Source: Ectobius pallidus (taxonomy: Eukaryota; Arthropoda; Insecta; Blattodea; Ectobiidae). Taken from it: DNA of 64,000 nt. Location of the stretch: the NCBI GenBank assembly GCA_964059195.1, contig CAXKWD010000006.1, positions 1,852,530-1,916,529 on the forward strand, in the 5' to 3' direction. The number at the start of each line of letters is the position of its first letter. Within the stretch, counting starts at the first letter, position 1. Under the pieces are notes generated by a model. That model was not told the origin of the DNA. It searched no databases and saw nothing but the letters and a program-made list of their open reading frames with translations. Made by a program: the position numbers and the translations under genes. This document shows, piece by piece, positions 21,547-33,748 of the stretch.

Positions 21547-22169
21547 TGTTTCATAGTTATCCATTAAGTGGTTTCCATAGAAAAGGTAAATAAGCGTGGC
21601 GATTAAATTTAAAATAAAGAAAATAAAAAAAAAATACTAATGACACAAAAATGTATTTTTAAGTGGTATATTATTACTAGGGCAAGGCATTTAATTACCA
21701 TAAAATAGTGAAGAAATGCAAAATAAAAAATGCATTTATAACCTAAAATTACTGAAAAATGACATAAAATTTTAAACAACGACCAATAAATTTTCCATTA
21801 TTACTTATATTTAGTTTTTTAAAGTAATGAATTGCTAAAACCAATTTAACGGATGACAGTGTGTTATATATGAATTTACAATATAAAACAAACTTACTAA
21901 AAAAAAAGTAAATGTGTACAACCTGGACACCCTTATGCGAAAAAAAAAATCCTTTCTGAACTGGCGTGCCCATCTAATTGCCCCTACAAAATATGTGCAA
22001 TTTAAAGAGAAAGAAAAAATAATTATTTATTGCTACAAGACAAACTGGGTGTTTACACTCAACTTGAATTAAAATGAACTATGTATATTTGGCGGATATT
22101 CTCGAATAAAAACTATTGTCTGTGCCTGGAACGATTTGTAGGCCTATATGGAAAAGCTCCTCTTTACCT

Positions 22170-22330
22170 CCACTGAAATATGACCTAAAATGGCGAAAAA
22201 GACCTAAAAATGCCGAAAATGACCTAAAATGCCGAAAAAGACGTGAAAATGCAAAAAAAAACCTAAAAATTGCCAAAAAATTACCTATCTCTTGAAAATG
22301 ACGAAAAGTGCAAAATAAAGCAAAAAATGC
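22170..22330. repeat. Degenerate short tandem repeats
   Basis: Units like GACCTAAAATGCCGAAAA recur about every 17-20 bp. Similar words occur at 21711-21780. Such AT-rich arrays are common near hAT ends, and the edges TAGGGCAAGGC (21679) and TTGCCCTTA (22340) are weakly inverted. Confidence 0.5.
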
Positions 22331-23010
22331 AAAAACTAATTGCCCTTATTTAATAAATTGTTTAATGATACACATCTATATAATTTTAGAGCTATCTTTT
22401 AACTGGCATATAAAAATGATGCAAAATCAATTGCCTTGCAATAATTATTACCATAGCATACCAAATGAGAGTAAACATTTTCATAACTGTGGCTGCAATG
22501 AGTATGAACTATTTTCTAAAACCCTACCTCCCTCCTAAAAATTGGTGGAATAAATTAAGAAAAATTTTCCAAACATTGTACTTAAAACAATATTAGTTTC
22601 GTTTTCATTATCCATATCTTCCCAGTTTTCTCGGACTACTACTGCAGTTATTGATATCCCGGTTTTTAAAATCATGAACCCGGATACCGTACAAACAAGG
22701 GTGTTTCTGTACTTCCAGTATAATTAATTCACTATCTAAATGTTCCATATTCGAAATGATTGCGAGAACAGAACTGCAACAGCTGCTTGAAAGGATGCAC
22801 GTGTGCCCACTCAAGTCAAGAGTGAAAACCAACAAAGAAATGGACCCCAGCCCATTCTCTGAGCGGGCAACTTTGAAGTCGCAGCAAAATGACTAATTTT
22901 CTGCGATGAATCACTCCCATGTGGCCCGTCTCACATCTCTCAATGTAATATAAATATTTTGTTTGTTTTCCTGCATAACCGCAGCGCGGAAACAATCCCG
23001 TGTGGCCTTA

Positions 23011-23903
23011 GGCTAACAGTCATGCCAGTTTTAAAAGAATTGTGGAACTGAAACAAAAAAATTACTGCAAGGTATATTTTGTAAAAAATCATGTCTTATA
23101 TTCACTGGTACTGAATGAATTGGCAAAATAAAGAGGTTTCTTATGTGTTTTATATGGGAGAGGATCCGTTCATTTGCATTTATTGGCGCAGTGCGAGCGT
23201 GGAACTGTAAAGAGGGGCATTATATCGAGGATTGCCTGTATTTGCATAGCTAAATCTGCTATCATTGAAAATTTACCCCTGCACATAGAGTAGGACTACC
23301 GGATAAGTAAATAATTTAATATCAGAAATGGTTACTGGATACAAACACGTTAGCAATGAATTAGAAGTGTAGACCTTAAGGGGGCCAAGGACCACAAGTT
23401 GAACATCACTATCTGGGGGATAAAAAAGTGTGGTGACTGTGTCGGACATAAGGATTTAAACACAGAGAGGATAAACAAACAGAGTGCCGCCGACGACTAA
23501 TTGAAACCATGACAATGAAGGTCTGTGTGGAGTTGCGATTAGTGACTTTTATGACAAGGTTTTGCCAGGCTGGCTCACACATTACGACCCCCAAGTAAAC
23601 CTGCACATCAGCTACATCCACACGTAACGGCGTCTCTTCCGTTTGCTCAAAATGACTAAAACTCCTTCGTACGTGAGTTATCTCTACAAATCCACGTACC
23701 AATGTCGTTCCTAACTATGAAATAAAATCTGGTTTTGTTAATTATTTTCAGGTCAGCTCCAGTAGTACTCATCGAGTAATGGCGGTCCCTGAACTGGAAA
23801 GTTCAGAAAAAATTAATTCCCCAAAAAATCTTAAAATTCCGTCCCTTGATTTACACGAGACAAATCACAAAATACCTTACATTCATTTGTACTGACATAT
23901 TTG
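23011..23903. other. Unrecognised stretch
   Basis: No motif or convincing coding frame seen. Confidence 0.4.
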
Positions 23904-23948
23904 TTTGTTTTATTTATACAACCAAATTGGTTGTATAAATAAAACAAA
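23904..23948. repeat. Perfect palindrome, 22-bp arms, 1-bp spacer
   Basis: Arms run from TTTGTTTTATTTATACAACC. The motif TTATTTATACCA recurs near 25411, 25485 and 25557, which links this site to the repeat cluster at 25.4 kb. Confidence 0.9.
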
Positions 23949-25575
23949 GCCACTGCTACCTAGCCGTTGCTTATGAGAAGGTTGAGAATATAGCAACGGC
24001 TGGCTGTTTCAAATAAATAAAAATTTCCCCTCCCTGCATAGCCGCGGCTCAGGCTACTGGTAGCAAGTGCTTGAACACCTGCATCCATACCGCTCGGCAC
24101 ATGGCAGCTGTGTAAATAAACATGCCACTTGACTGTCTGTGACCGATTTAAAATTTAAAGTTCAGTATATAATGTATAAAAGTATTGAATTTAAAGAAAG
24201 AAAAGCTACTTTGGGAGAAAGGAAAGAGACAAGAGAGTGTGAACATGTCCTCGTAGTTGTTACATCTCTAGGCCTAGTATTAAAAGGTCCTGGGTTCAAG
24301 CCCCAGTGTCAGAGGAATTTTTCTCCTACAGTATTCTCTAGTATTCATGTTTTATTAGAAAACCTTGATTTTAGGGCACTAAAAATTATGTTTAGGCTTG
24401 TAAATTAATGAATTAAGCATTTAACTAAAACAGTAGACAGATATAATTTTACTTAATTTTAATAAACAAAAGTTAACATTTTATACTAATAAGCACATTT
24501 CGATATTTTGCTTACTTGTACCGTCATAGAAACGTATTATGGTTTAACATTTTAAATAATACTTAACAGAGTAGGCAATTGTCCTAAAATCACAAGTATA
24601 CTTAGTACCTATTAGGTAAATAATTAGGATATTTTATAATCTTAGCAGTTTTAATAGTTTGCTCTTGTGTAGACTGTACAACTGAAGAGTCTAAAAGCTG
24701 GTGCTCTACCCCGTTTCTTTCATTCCCTCCAAGTATTTATGTTTGTTTGAAGAGGGGGCATAGTCAAATTGATAGCAAGACAAACAAACCCGGATAAGCT
24801 TTTAAGGGTGTGAGATTTGTTCAGATCAGCTTATTTTGTCCCACATTAAATAGCTTTGTAAGAGGATGGAGTTTCCATTTTTATTTCAATATGTTTTGCT
24901 ATTAGTAAAGAAGGTAGGTCTACATATATATGTAGTTCTTTTATTAATATTTAATTATTTTCCATAATTAATTCATAAAATACGTTCGTTTTGAATCTAC
25001 TTGCTACATAATAGATTTTGAGTTATTTAGTTTACAGCATTACAATTTGAAATAGTGTTAAAAGAATTATTCACGTTTGAAATATTTTAGTTCATATTGA
25101 TAACAGTAAAATATGAGAATGTGTTAGACCTATAATGATGTATTATTTCATGATTATTATTATTATTATAATAAAGAAAAGTAACAAAGTTAAGTTACAC
25201 ATGTTTTACAATTTTATTGTACAACCGGTTCTTTACATCTGTGCACATCATAATCCATACGTTCCTTATAAATTACTCATATTGGTTAAAAAATCACCCC
25301 CATGAACCCCGCCAATACGATTAAAAACTTCACTTGAGCAAGCTGAGTCCGCAAATGAGGTGCCTCAGAAAAAAGGAAGCCGCTGCTACCAACAGAGAGC
25401 CGCGGCTTAGTTTTATTTATACCAAATCCTAAGCAGCGGCTGAGCTGTCAAGGTCGTTGAGCAACGGCTAGGCAGGTGGTTGAGGAAGCAGCTTTTTATT
25501 TATACCAAACCAAGCAGCTGCTATGAATTAGTGAGTTTTGAGCCGCGGCTTGGTCTTATTTATACCACCAAATTG
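23927..25575. mobile_element. Candidate DNA element with inverted, repeat-rich ends
   Basis: The left edge TTGGTTGTATAAATAAAAC matches, inverted, the right edge near 25555-25575 (GGTGGTATAAATAAGAC reversed). Just inside both edges are repeated AGCCGCGGCT, AGCAACGGCTA and GCTGCTACC words. I could not fix a target duplication and see no gene, so the class is open. Confidence 0.35.
24243..24335 (+). mobile_element. Degenerate tRNA-derived SINE head
   Basis: Contains a B-box-like GGGTTCAAGCCCC in a tRNA-like stretch, without a clear body or duplication. Confidence 0.35.
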
Positions 25576-25656
25576 AGTTGAAATAATCATCGTGTTTCTT
25601 TTTCGGATCAATCAGATAACATTGTCTGGTTTTCAAAGTCCCAGCTCATACATTGA

Positions 25657-25810
25657 CCACTTGCGTGGTCCAGCGGTTAGCGTATCTGACCCCGGTACCT
25701 CCTTGGTTTTTCTGAGGTAGGGAGATCTGGAACGGGGTGCGTCCAGCCTCGTTCTGTCAAACGTTAGGGCTAGTCCCCATAAGGGTTGTAGTGCCATGGA
25801 GAGATTTCAT
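25657..25810 (+). mobile_element. SINE family A, internally shortened
   Basis: GACCACTTGCGTGGTCCAGC, then GTTAGCG, CCGGTACCTCCTTGG and TCTGAGGTAGGGAGATCTGG align with 19010-19120. The stretch holding the B box is deleted, so it is unlikely to be transcribed. Confidence 0.65.
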
Positions 25811-25943
25811 ATGGCACTTTAAACAGCAATAAGTGATCCTTCTACACACTCTGTGCTATCAACTGTTTTCCAACACATTGGTAAAAGAACAGCAATGTAA
25901 TCCGAACTCTAGGTCTACATATCAGTAACCCCAATAGTAGGCT

Positions 25944-26318
25944 GTCGGCCGCGGTGGTCTAGAGGTAGCGTGCCCGCCTCTAGAGGGATCAAACCCGGCC
26001 GCGGTCGATGGATTTTTCAGGACGTAAAAATCCTGGCCACGGAGTCCTCCGGGAGGGACTTTAATCTGGGGGTCCCGTGTCGTAGATTTACGGCACGTAA
26101 AAGAACTCCAAGCCTAAATTAGAGCCTCTGGACAAAATTTCTCGGCCCTTTCACGTCCAAGAAATACTTAGTTTCCAGAGGGGGGTTGCGAGGCGATGGG
26201 CTGTCCTTCTACCCTCTCTCGGAAAATAAGCATATCAAAATTAGTATAGGTAATGAAAGCTCCATAGGAGGCCCCTTCGCCCCACCTGGGGATCATAGGG
26301 TACCAGATACAGATACAG
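25944..26318 (+). mobile_element. tRNA-derived SINE, family B, 11-bp TSD
   Basis: Head GGCCGCGGTGGTCTAGAGGT with AGCGTGCCCGCCTC, and the B-box equivalent GGGATCAAACCC. The tail is an AGATAC repeat. Flanks AATAGTAGGCT at 25933-25943 and 26319-26329 are identical. An inverted relative is at 36280-36655. Confidence 0.85.
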
Positions 26319-26329
26319 AATAGTAGGCT

Positions 26330-26665
26330 AATATTTATGCGAATTTCAAAGCATCGATATAGAAAGAAAATTGCGATTTTTCTGTTACATATAAAATAAA
26401 TAACATTCAGCGTTAACACTATAATAAAGACACTTTGCAAACATTAATACCCTTTGAATGAAGCAAAAGGCAGAAACCCCTAATTTTAAATTTTGGATTA
26501 AATGCTTCATCGTAGCGTATAACAAATTATGAAATCTCAAATTATCTGAAACGCTTTCTCTGATCAAGGATCACAATCCCGGTCTTATACTTCAAATGTG
26601 GAATCAGAGTATTGGAATCCTTTTTAATACTCTTGAGACTGAGTGGTACACAATGTGTGTGTATG

Positions 26666-26721
<56 letters not shown>

Positions 26722-27714
26722 GTTGAAACATCGATGATCTGGTGAAAACTCTCCGTAACATTCCGATCTCTTTAGTAAAAATGTGTAAATTGGATAATTT
26801 CGTGCCACAGGGGTGTAAATAAATTCAAGATTATACTCACACAGAGCGCTTAGGTCAGTGCATTAATATAATAGTTTAAATTATGTTCCCTCGGGGAAAA
26901 AAAATTGTCTTAAAACGAGTAAGTTTTGGATAGGACGAGATGAATATGTATTTATTAACTTAAATTTATTACAACAGGGGAAAAGAAATTAAAGTCGCAT
27001 ACTCACGCTGAGTAAATCTAAAGCAAATATGAAAAACGCTGTTCCAAATAATTTATTATGAGTATGGAATTGTACCAAACACTGTTTCAATAAGTAGTTA
27101 GGCCACTATTGTGATAGTATTTTCATTTATGTCATCCTAAGAAGAATAGTTAAGAATAAAACAACAATACACGTACTAACTGCTCATTTTTGTATGCAAG
27201 AACCATAAAAATCCTGATTTTCTTTCACACTCAAATACAAAATTGTCTTGCAATTAAGAACTTAAAATTGTAGCAGACACTCTTTTATATACGTTGACAG
27301 TTAACATCAAAGAAGTCGCCGCCCAACCTTGTCGCTTGACGTAGTTGCCACACTGCATAGTGTTAAAAAAGAGAGCGGGAAGATATAGATGAAGCAAAAC
27401 ATTTGTGGCAATGGCTTTGAGCAATGAGAGAACTGGCAACACGAATTCAGTCAGCGGTTTCTTTTGAGAAAACCTTTTACGGTAACAACAAACACCGTAA
27501 TATGAGAACAAAGTGAGCCGCCCGTCAACGCTATGAGCGAGGCGACTATAATTTCAGGCTTGTTTAACATTTTGAATTATCGTCACTATTCTCATTAATC
27601 ACGTTTTACAATATCAAACTTACACTCCAACGCAATACTTCATGCCACTTTTAAATTAAAAAAAAAAACTTTTAATGTTTAGAAACATTGGTAACAGAAT
27701 TCCAGTTACAATAG
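26330..27714. other. AT-rich stretch without recognised genes
   Basis: Apart from the AT microsatellite at 26667-26718 I see nothing supportable. Confidence 0.4.
26667..26718. repeat. AT microsatellite
   Basis: Uninterrupted TA dinucleotides. Confidence 0.95.
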
Positions 27715-27719
27715 AGGAG

Positions 27720-27960
27720 GTTCTATCGAGTCGCGAACGACCCCTGATGATCCTTTAAGGGGATGTTCTCAGCGGGTTTATTTCCGGGGTTCGCCAGTTG
27801 CCAGTCCGCAACCTAACATTTAAACCTAAAGACACAAACATCCTGTCCTGAACCCGGGAAACGGATTTTTCACTACTGAATAATCCCCAACCCGGACGGG
27901 AATCGAACCGGGACGCACGGGGTGGAATACGGACGCACTACAGACTCACCCACCGATGGA
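27720..27960 (-). mobile_element. tRNA-derived SINE, family C
   Basis: On the minus strand the tRNA-like head (GGTGGGTGAGTCTGTAGTGC) and B box GGTTCGATTCCC are followed by a body without coding potential. Boundaries are approximate. Confidence 0.6.
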
Positions 27961-28705
27961 AGCATTATTGCATTATTCTATTCTAAGAATTATTTCTTCC
28001 TGGGTGGATTCTGATATCCACGAGACTTTGATTGATCTTTCGTTGCACACTTTATTTTGGAGTCAACTTTACGCAGGACTATGAATATCTTCGTGTACTG
28101 ACACTCAGAATAGTAATAGGCCTATCCTATGCCAAGAATGATAAAAGGACAGGTAACTATTTCTTAGAGTGGACTTTGATAGTTTTTCCCTCTGTAGTCT
28201 TCAAATGTTTTCATTGTGGTAGCCTATGATTTAGAGATTATGAAGGGAAGTGTGTTCCGTATTCTGTTATGTCTTGCCACTGGAAATAGGCTTTTTAGAC
28301 TTAGTTGACAGCTATAAAACTGCACTGCGGTGCTTGTAACAATTGAAAACATCACAGTCTGCAGTTCTGGTTTTTTTTTTTTAATTATTTTTTTTATTAT
28401 TTTTTTTTTAACATGTTGTAGTTTGAAGTAGCCGACACCAAAACACCAAACTTTACGCTCCTCTACAATATACCTTATAACCACAGTTGAATGTTGCAGC
28501 GATTTCAAGACCATACCAAATCCAGGACTTGGGACAAGATATTCTTGAACTCACCTCCCAACTTGTGTAGCGCTAATGTCGCTAAACAGCTGTGACTGCT
28601 TTAAAATGGCTGACCATGTTAAAGCTGATGATGACTGCAGCACATTTAAAGCTCAAAGAAAACGTAATAAGAGTGGTAAAAAAATGAAGTAAAACGTCAC
28701 GAAGC

Positions 28706-28760
<55 letters not shown>

Positions 28761-28764
28761 TAAT
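28706..28764. repeat. AAT microsatellite
   Basis: Lies at the 3' end of the LINE fragment and probably grew from its tail. Confidence 0.95.
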
Positions 28765-29294
28765 ATTTTTCATTAAGGAATATTCCACAATACAATGGTT
28801 TTCCTTCATCCCACAACAATCTTTTGCCTCCATAAGTCCCTGTCCAAAGAATCTTCTTCACTAATCCTTTTCTCGCCATATTCCTTTTCACCCCATCCAT
28901 CCGGCTCTCTTTGTTCTTCCCTCTTCTTCTTTTTCCTTCTACTTTCCAATCCAAAATTTTCTTGGGTATTCTATCTTCTGTCATTCTGAGTACATGTCCA
29001 TACCATTTCAAGCGTCTTTCTTCTACAATTTCCAAAATATTCTTTTCAACTTGCATTATTTCCCTTATTCTATTATCCCGAATTTTTTCTTTCCTGGATT
29101 TTCGTGCTGAACGCCTCCAAAAATCCATTTCTAATACTATTAATTTATTTTGCTTGTTGTCTGCTTATGGTCCAAGTTTTAGCGCCATATAATGTTGCAC
29201 TTTGGAATAATGCCTGATATATTAATTTTTTAGTTCTATATAAAATATTTTTGCCCCATAAAATTAAATTTAACATTCCTATAATTCTCTTCCC
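28764..29294 (-). pseudogene. LINE reverse transcriptase C-terminal fragment
   Basis: The minus-strand frame at 28697-29128 reads MDFWRRSARKSRKEKIR and RRLKWYGHVLRM, followed by PKKILDWKVEGKRRRGK: the conserved tail of non-LTR retrotransposon ORF2 proteins. Upstream, in another frame, are LILWGKNILYRTKKLIYQAL and LYGAKTWTISRQQ, also from this tail, so at least one frameshift and one stop separate them. The polymerase core and endonuclease are missing, consistent with 5' truncation. AAT microsatellites lie on both sides. RTE or a related clade is my guess. Confidence 0.75.

Positions 29295-29356
<62 letters not shown>
29295..29356. repeat. AAT microsatellite
   Basis: Flanks the truncated end of the LINE fragment. 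Confidence 0.95.
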
Positions 29357-29358
<2 letters not shown>

Positions 29359-29501
29359 GCAATGTTTCATGTAGTTGCTCACTGAATATTAAAATTTTGA
29401 ATAGTTTGTTTTTAAAATGTGAAGGGCATAACATATTACAAGAAATTTACAAATTCTGTTTTTGGTTTATATATTATCTTACGAGGTATTATTTTATCCA
29501 C

Positions 29502-29885
29502 CACTGTGGCGCAGGGATGCGTTCGCTCTCTTCACGAAACGGGCCCGGGTTTGATTCCTGGTCGGGACAAATTTTCCCAGATGGGGTTATTCCTCATATG
29601 AGAGAAGAGTGTCTGGAAAACGTAAGCCCTTGCCGTCCCCGGGCGTCACCTGGATATCATTATCTTCTTCAGATCACCCGCACCTTGTTAGGCATGAGTA
29701 CAGGCGCGACTGGTTTGTCCCGTCCTATGTGTTTGTGTTGTCTCGGAGGTGTCCTTGGCATTGGGCTGATCATCAATCTGAAGAGGTCCTCCTTTCTGGT
29801 TAAAGTAGTATGCATGTGATCCAAAGGTAATCCCTCTCCCGACAGGTCGCGGTCCTGTAAGGCTTTGTGGGCAGCATAAACATCA
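29502..29885 (+). mobile_element. tRNA-derived SINE, family D
   Basis: TGGCGCAGGGATGCGTTCGC (A-box region) and GGGTTTGATTCCTGG (B box), followed by a body of about 300 bp ending near GGCAGCATAAACATCACTT. A shorter copy is at 43350-43470. The open frames across it are shadows. Confidence 0.75.
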
Positions 29886-30445
29886 CTTCAATAGGATATG
29901 TTACTAAGAAAAAGAGAGTGGTCTTATCTTCCAGTAAAAGTTTAATTTGGAGTAAATCATATGTTTATTCAATGTGATTACCAGTATTTCAGAAATATCC
30001 CAAGACCATCTAATTCGTACATCCCTCAGCAGTCAAGGATGAGCCTTACAACATTGATGAAACCCATGAATTGAATGTAGGTCTAATGCAAGGAGGGGTG
30101 AAGTACTTTCTGCCATGCACATTATTTAATATAGGCCTAATATTAATTAGTTTTATGTTTCTCCTGAAACAATCTGTCTCGGACTTAGGGGCTATTTGAA
30201 ACCACCATTCCAATTCAGTAATGTAACGTTCCGCACACGTATGTTACGATCACTAGCACAATGATACGTCTTTAACCCTACAAGTACCATAGATTGACGT
30301 TTTCGACCGTTGTCTCATCAGTGTGGTATCAAGGGCTACTTTTCGACTTTTATAAAAACCATGGAAAGTGAACTACAGTGACATATTTTGCTAACACCTT
30401 TAAACTACGTTGTCAGGCAAGAATCCACAGATATTTTATCACAGG
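29886..30445. other. Unrecognised stretch
   Basis: No supported feature. Confidence 0.4.
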
Positions 30446-30545
30446 TAATCCCACGAGAGTTGACGAGTTTATCGATAGATTCGCGACTGCGCAGCACCAT
30501 CGAATTTATCTGATGAAACTCGTCAACTCGAGTTGGATTTATTAA
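30446..30545. mobile_element. Small foldback MITE
   Basis: Inverted arms around GAGTTGACGAGTTT (30457) and AAACTCGTCAACTC (30517). A diverged relative is at 42771-42842. Confidence 0.55.
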
Positions 30546-30756
30546 GACTATTCCATGAATAAAAGTGTAACGGATTATACAAATAATAATAATTACTTTC
30601 GTGCGTTCTATAAAAACAAAACAGTTACGAGATATATCCGAGGAACTGCTTTAGAAGAAGGGCGAATTATTAGTAGAAGTGACAGTGAAGATTAATATAT
30701 TCCAAATAAGAAACGAGGGATTTCCTCAGCGCCCTACAATTCACAAACATAATCTG

Positions 30757-30757
<1 letters not shown>

Positions 30758-30841
<84 letters not shown>
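30758..30841. repeat. CT then AT compound microsatellite
   Basis: (CT)n followed directly by (AT)n. Confidence 0.95.
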
Positions 30842-30843
<2 letters not shown>

Positions 30844-32150
30844 CATATTATTGTAGTATTATTGTATATATGTATATCTGCATATTATTGTAGTTTGGTA
30901 ATGCAGCTAGTATGATGACTGAAAATCTGCTAGTATTCAATTGGGACTATTTTGCATGTGGAAGATTTTAGTAGTTTTATCTACTTTTTTCTGTTATTTT
31001 ATTGCAAATAAAAGTTTTTCTTCTATGTTATAAATCTGAGGTTATCTATAGGGTATCGTACCTTATACATCCAGTCCCTTCGTTCTATACATAAATATCA
31101 CAAAGATGGTAATCTCTCGTAGTAATATAGATCTCTCATATATTAACATTTTGCTGCAAGCCCACAACTTATGTAAATTCGATTAAATAATTTTTACCCG
31201 AAGAAAGGATATTCCAAATCAAAATATAGAAAATTATTACACTTATTTTCTGTATATATGAGGTAATAATACCGTATTATGTATACGAAAATTACAATTT
31301 ATAGGACAAACGGAAGTACAGATTTCTAATCCTAGCACATTGAGATCAATCAGTTTAACATTAACTCAAGCATTCCTCAAACACATTCAGTAATTGCCAT
31401 CTTGCAACCAAACACAACTTCGTCTTGTCAGTGCGATAGAGGGGATAGGAAGTGATGGGATGAGCTACACATTGTAATAATATCTATGTTTGCTAGTACA
31501 TGCTCCGCAACGCCTCAACGAATTTCTATTACGTTCAAACACTGAAATTTTGGGATATTTGTCTGCTGAGTTTCCGTTCCACAACACACAACTGTTGGCA
31601 ACAGTTTCATCACTGAATGCGAAAAGTTGGTGCACAAGAACAAAGCAGTAAGCTAGCCAACATACAGCACTTGTGACTCGCATATGCCTAGGCCTGAGTG
31701 ACAAACACGGCATTTAAAACGCATTCATGCTTATCTCCCGTTTAAGTCAAAGAAAGAAAATTGTTCTGTGTTTTTCAACGGAAAATCAAACAAAAATTTT
31801 TCTGTAAATACACAGCTTCTTTTCATGTGTCACGTTAACTAAAAATTAGAACAATTTGGCATACGTTCTATTAAGAAAGAATACACAATGAATATCTATA
31901 AATGTTGAAAGTTTCCGCTCAATAAGTTATATTCTGCTTATTTAATAGAAAGAAAGTGTATCCTGATATCCTTAAATAGCACTACGAACTGGAAGGTCGC
32001 AGATACGAGTCTCGGTATAGTCAATGGCTTTATAATTTCACTTGGCCAAATCCTTTTGGTGGCTCTATGGTCAAGGGGATGAATCAGCCTCTAACAAAAA
32101 CGAGTAGCAGGAGGAATGTTGACAGTAAAAGCTGCCAGGGCTAATATCCT
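30842..32150. other. AT-rich stretch without recognised genes
   Basis: No motif or repeat that I can support. Confidence 0.4.
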
Positions 32151-32152
32151 TA

Positions 32153-32478
32153 TAACTCGATCGGTAAGACCTGAGCCAAACAAACGGCTGCGCAGTAGTC
32201 TACGATGACGTAATCTAGACCTGCCTGACCTTCATAGCACGTGTAAAAACATCTTAGTTAGCCTCACAGCATTCAATAATGTAGATCCAACAGCGATATT
32301 CTGTGAGTTACATACCGTTACTTAAATAACATTCACTTTATTTTAGTTTTCAATATTTACGGGCATAGTTTGTAATGAAAAGTACAGTATATGCATTCTC
32401 TTCTGCCTTTACTCCATTGCTACCGGCGGACGATAAGCTATCTGCGCGTGTTTGGCTCAGGTCTTACCGATCGAGTTA
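32153..32478. mobile_element. MITE with long perfect inverted ends, TSD TA
   Basis: 326 bp. Ends begin TAACTCGATCGGTAAGACCT and are perfect for about 29 bp, flanked by TA at 32151-32152 and 32479-32480. The TA duplication points to a Tc1/mariner-driven MITE. It is non-coding. Confidence 0.75.
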
Positions 32479-33215
32479 TACCTCCTTCCTGTTGCGAGCA
32501 TATAAAAACCTAGAAGTTTCAAAGTTCACGAACCCTAGGCCACTTCGCAGCTCTTATAGACCTAATAGGCTAGAAATACTACTCTTGCAACCAGAATACA
32601 TCAGAATCCAATTACCGGAAAATAGAAATGTAAAATTCATGCGGGGAATATTTTACGAAGCACTAACAACTACATTCATCAGATTTTCGTACAACGCAGG
32701 TTTAAAGTTAAAAGTGATTTACACCAATTCCATTGTACAAGGTGATAATTTGTTTATGCAATGAAGTATATTATTCCCTTTGAAATTTTTGTTTAGAAGC
32801 ACCTTCAATTTATTTTCCTTTAAATTTCCATCCTAAAATTAAGCTGCGTCTTATGGTCTGGAGTGTTTTATGGTTCGTAAAATACGGTACTTGGAATGAA
32901 AATATCTCTATCAGTCCATGAGAATAGTACTTCAATTCCATTTTGACCGAACTGTGATATGGCTGTCATCTTTCATATGAAAAAAAGTTCCGAAGATGGT
33001 GGTTTTATATTACGAGGCGTGATTTTAAAGTAAATGCCATTTACATATTTTGCCGCTGCAGCATTACAGTCGCGATCACTGCATTCATTACGAAGCCAGA
33101 TGTAGTTGTGAAGAATCGTCACTTTGTGTTTCCCTATTATTAGAGCGTCGAATGTTACAAACTATCGAACGGCCCGCCGACTGTGAATCAGATCAGTGAT
33201 TCGTTTCTTGAATGC

Positions 33216-33591
33216 GAGAAATGTTACGCCAAGAAACATTATTCGCTAATTTTGTTGAGGTTTATGGGGAGACAATAATCAGTGATGGAATGTTGAGGAT
33301 GTGGTTTAGACAGTTTAACGAAGGTCGTGAAAAATGTGCATGATGAATCGCGGAGTTGCCGACCGTCTGTGATCATGGGAGATTTGGTGCACGCTGTGGA
33401 AGAAAACATCTGCTTCTTCATATGAAGAAATTCCTTGGTGGAAAACATTTCAACGACGATGGTGTTGTGAAACATAAAGTGCAGACTTTGCTTTCATCAC
33501 AAGCGGCATCGTTCTTTGACGAAGGCATAAAAAATTGGTTTCCCGTAGCGACAAGTGCCTGAATAACGACGGTGACTATGTGACGAAGTGA
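33216..33591 (+). pseudogene. Mariner transposase, internally deleted
   Basis: The N-terminal HTH part is readable (MLRQETLFANFVEVYG, MLRMWFRQFNEGRE), then stops intervene. The text jumps straight to the C-terminus (MKKFLGGKHFNDDGVVKHK, LLSSQAASFFDEGIKNW, then after a frame change NNDGDYVTK and a stop). The whole catalytic centre between these parts is missing. Non-functional; mariner is identified from these well-conserved family motifs. Confidence 0.8.
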
Positions 33592-33748
33592 ACAAATCCA
33601 ACACACGGGCCTAGACGGCCGTTCGTGCTTTTGCTATGCACAAGACAAAGAAAGAGAAATGTAACCCTAATAATACAATATAATACGATAAATTATAATA
33701 TAATAATGCTACACAAAGATGAAGAAAAGAAAAAAAGTACTAGGCTAA

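Larger units (their letters stand above)
20951..23007. mobile_element. Second Harbinger-like element, TSD TTA
   Basis: Inverted ends of about 40 bp, starting GGCCACACGG (left 20951, right 23007) with GTTGCGGTTCTGC matched by GCTGCGGTTATGC on the other side, flanked by TTA (20948-20950, 23008-23010). It contains a GA microsatellite and a region at 21640-22340 with many ATGCAAAAT and ACCTAAAATGCC repeats that may be a nested hAT remnant. No transposase recognised. Confidence 0.55.

Noticed and set aside
21330..21554. Open frame rich in LSLSLS
   Set aside because: It is translation of a GA microsatellite.
28582..28833. Frame with an isoleucine run
   Set aside because: It is an AAT microsatellite read through; only the overlapping LINE frame has real motifs.
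29502..29819. A 140-aa frame over a SINE
   Set aside because: It covers the tRNA-like head and body of SINE family D; the residues match RNA-derived sequence and not a protein.
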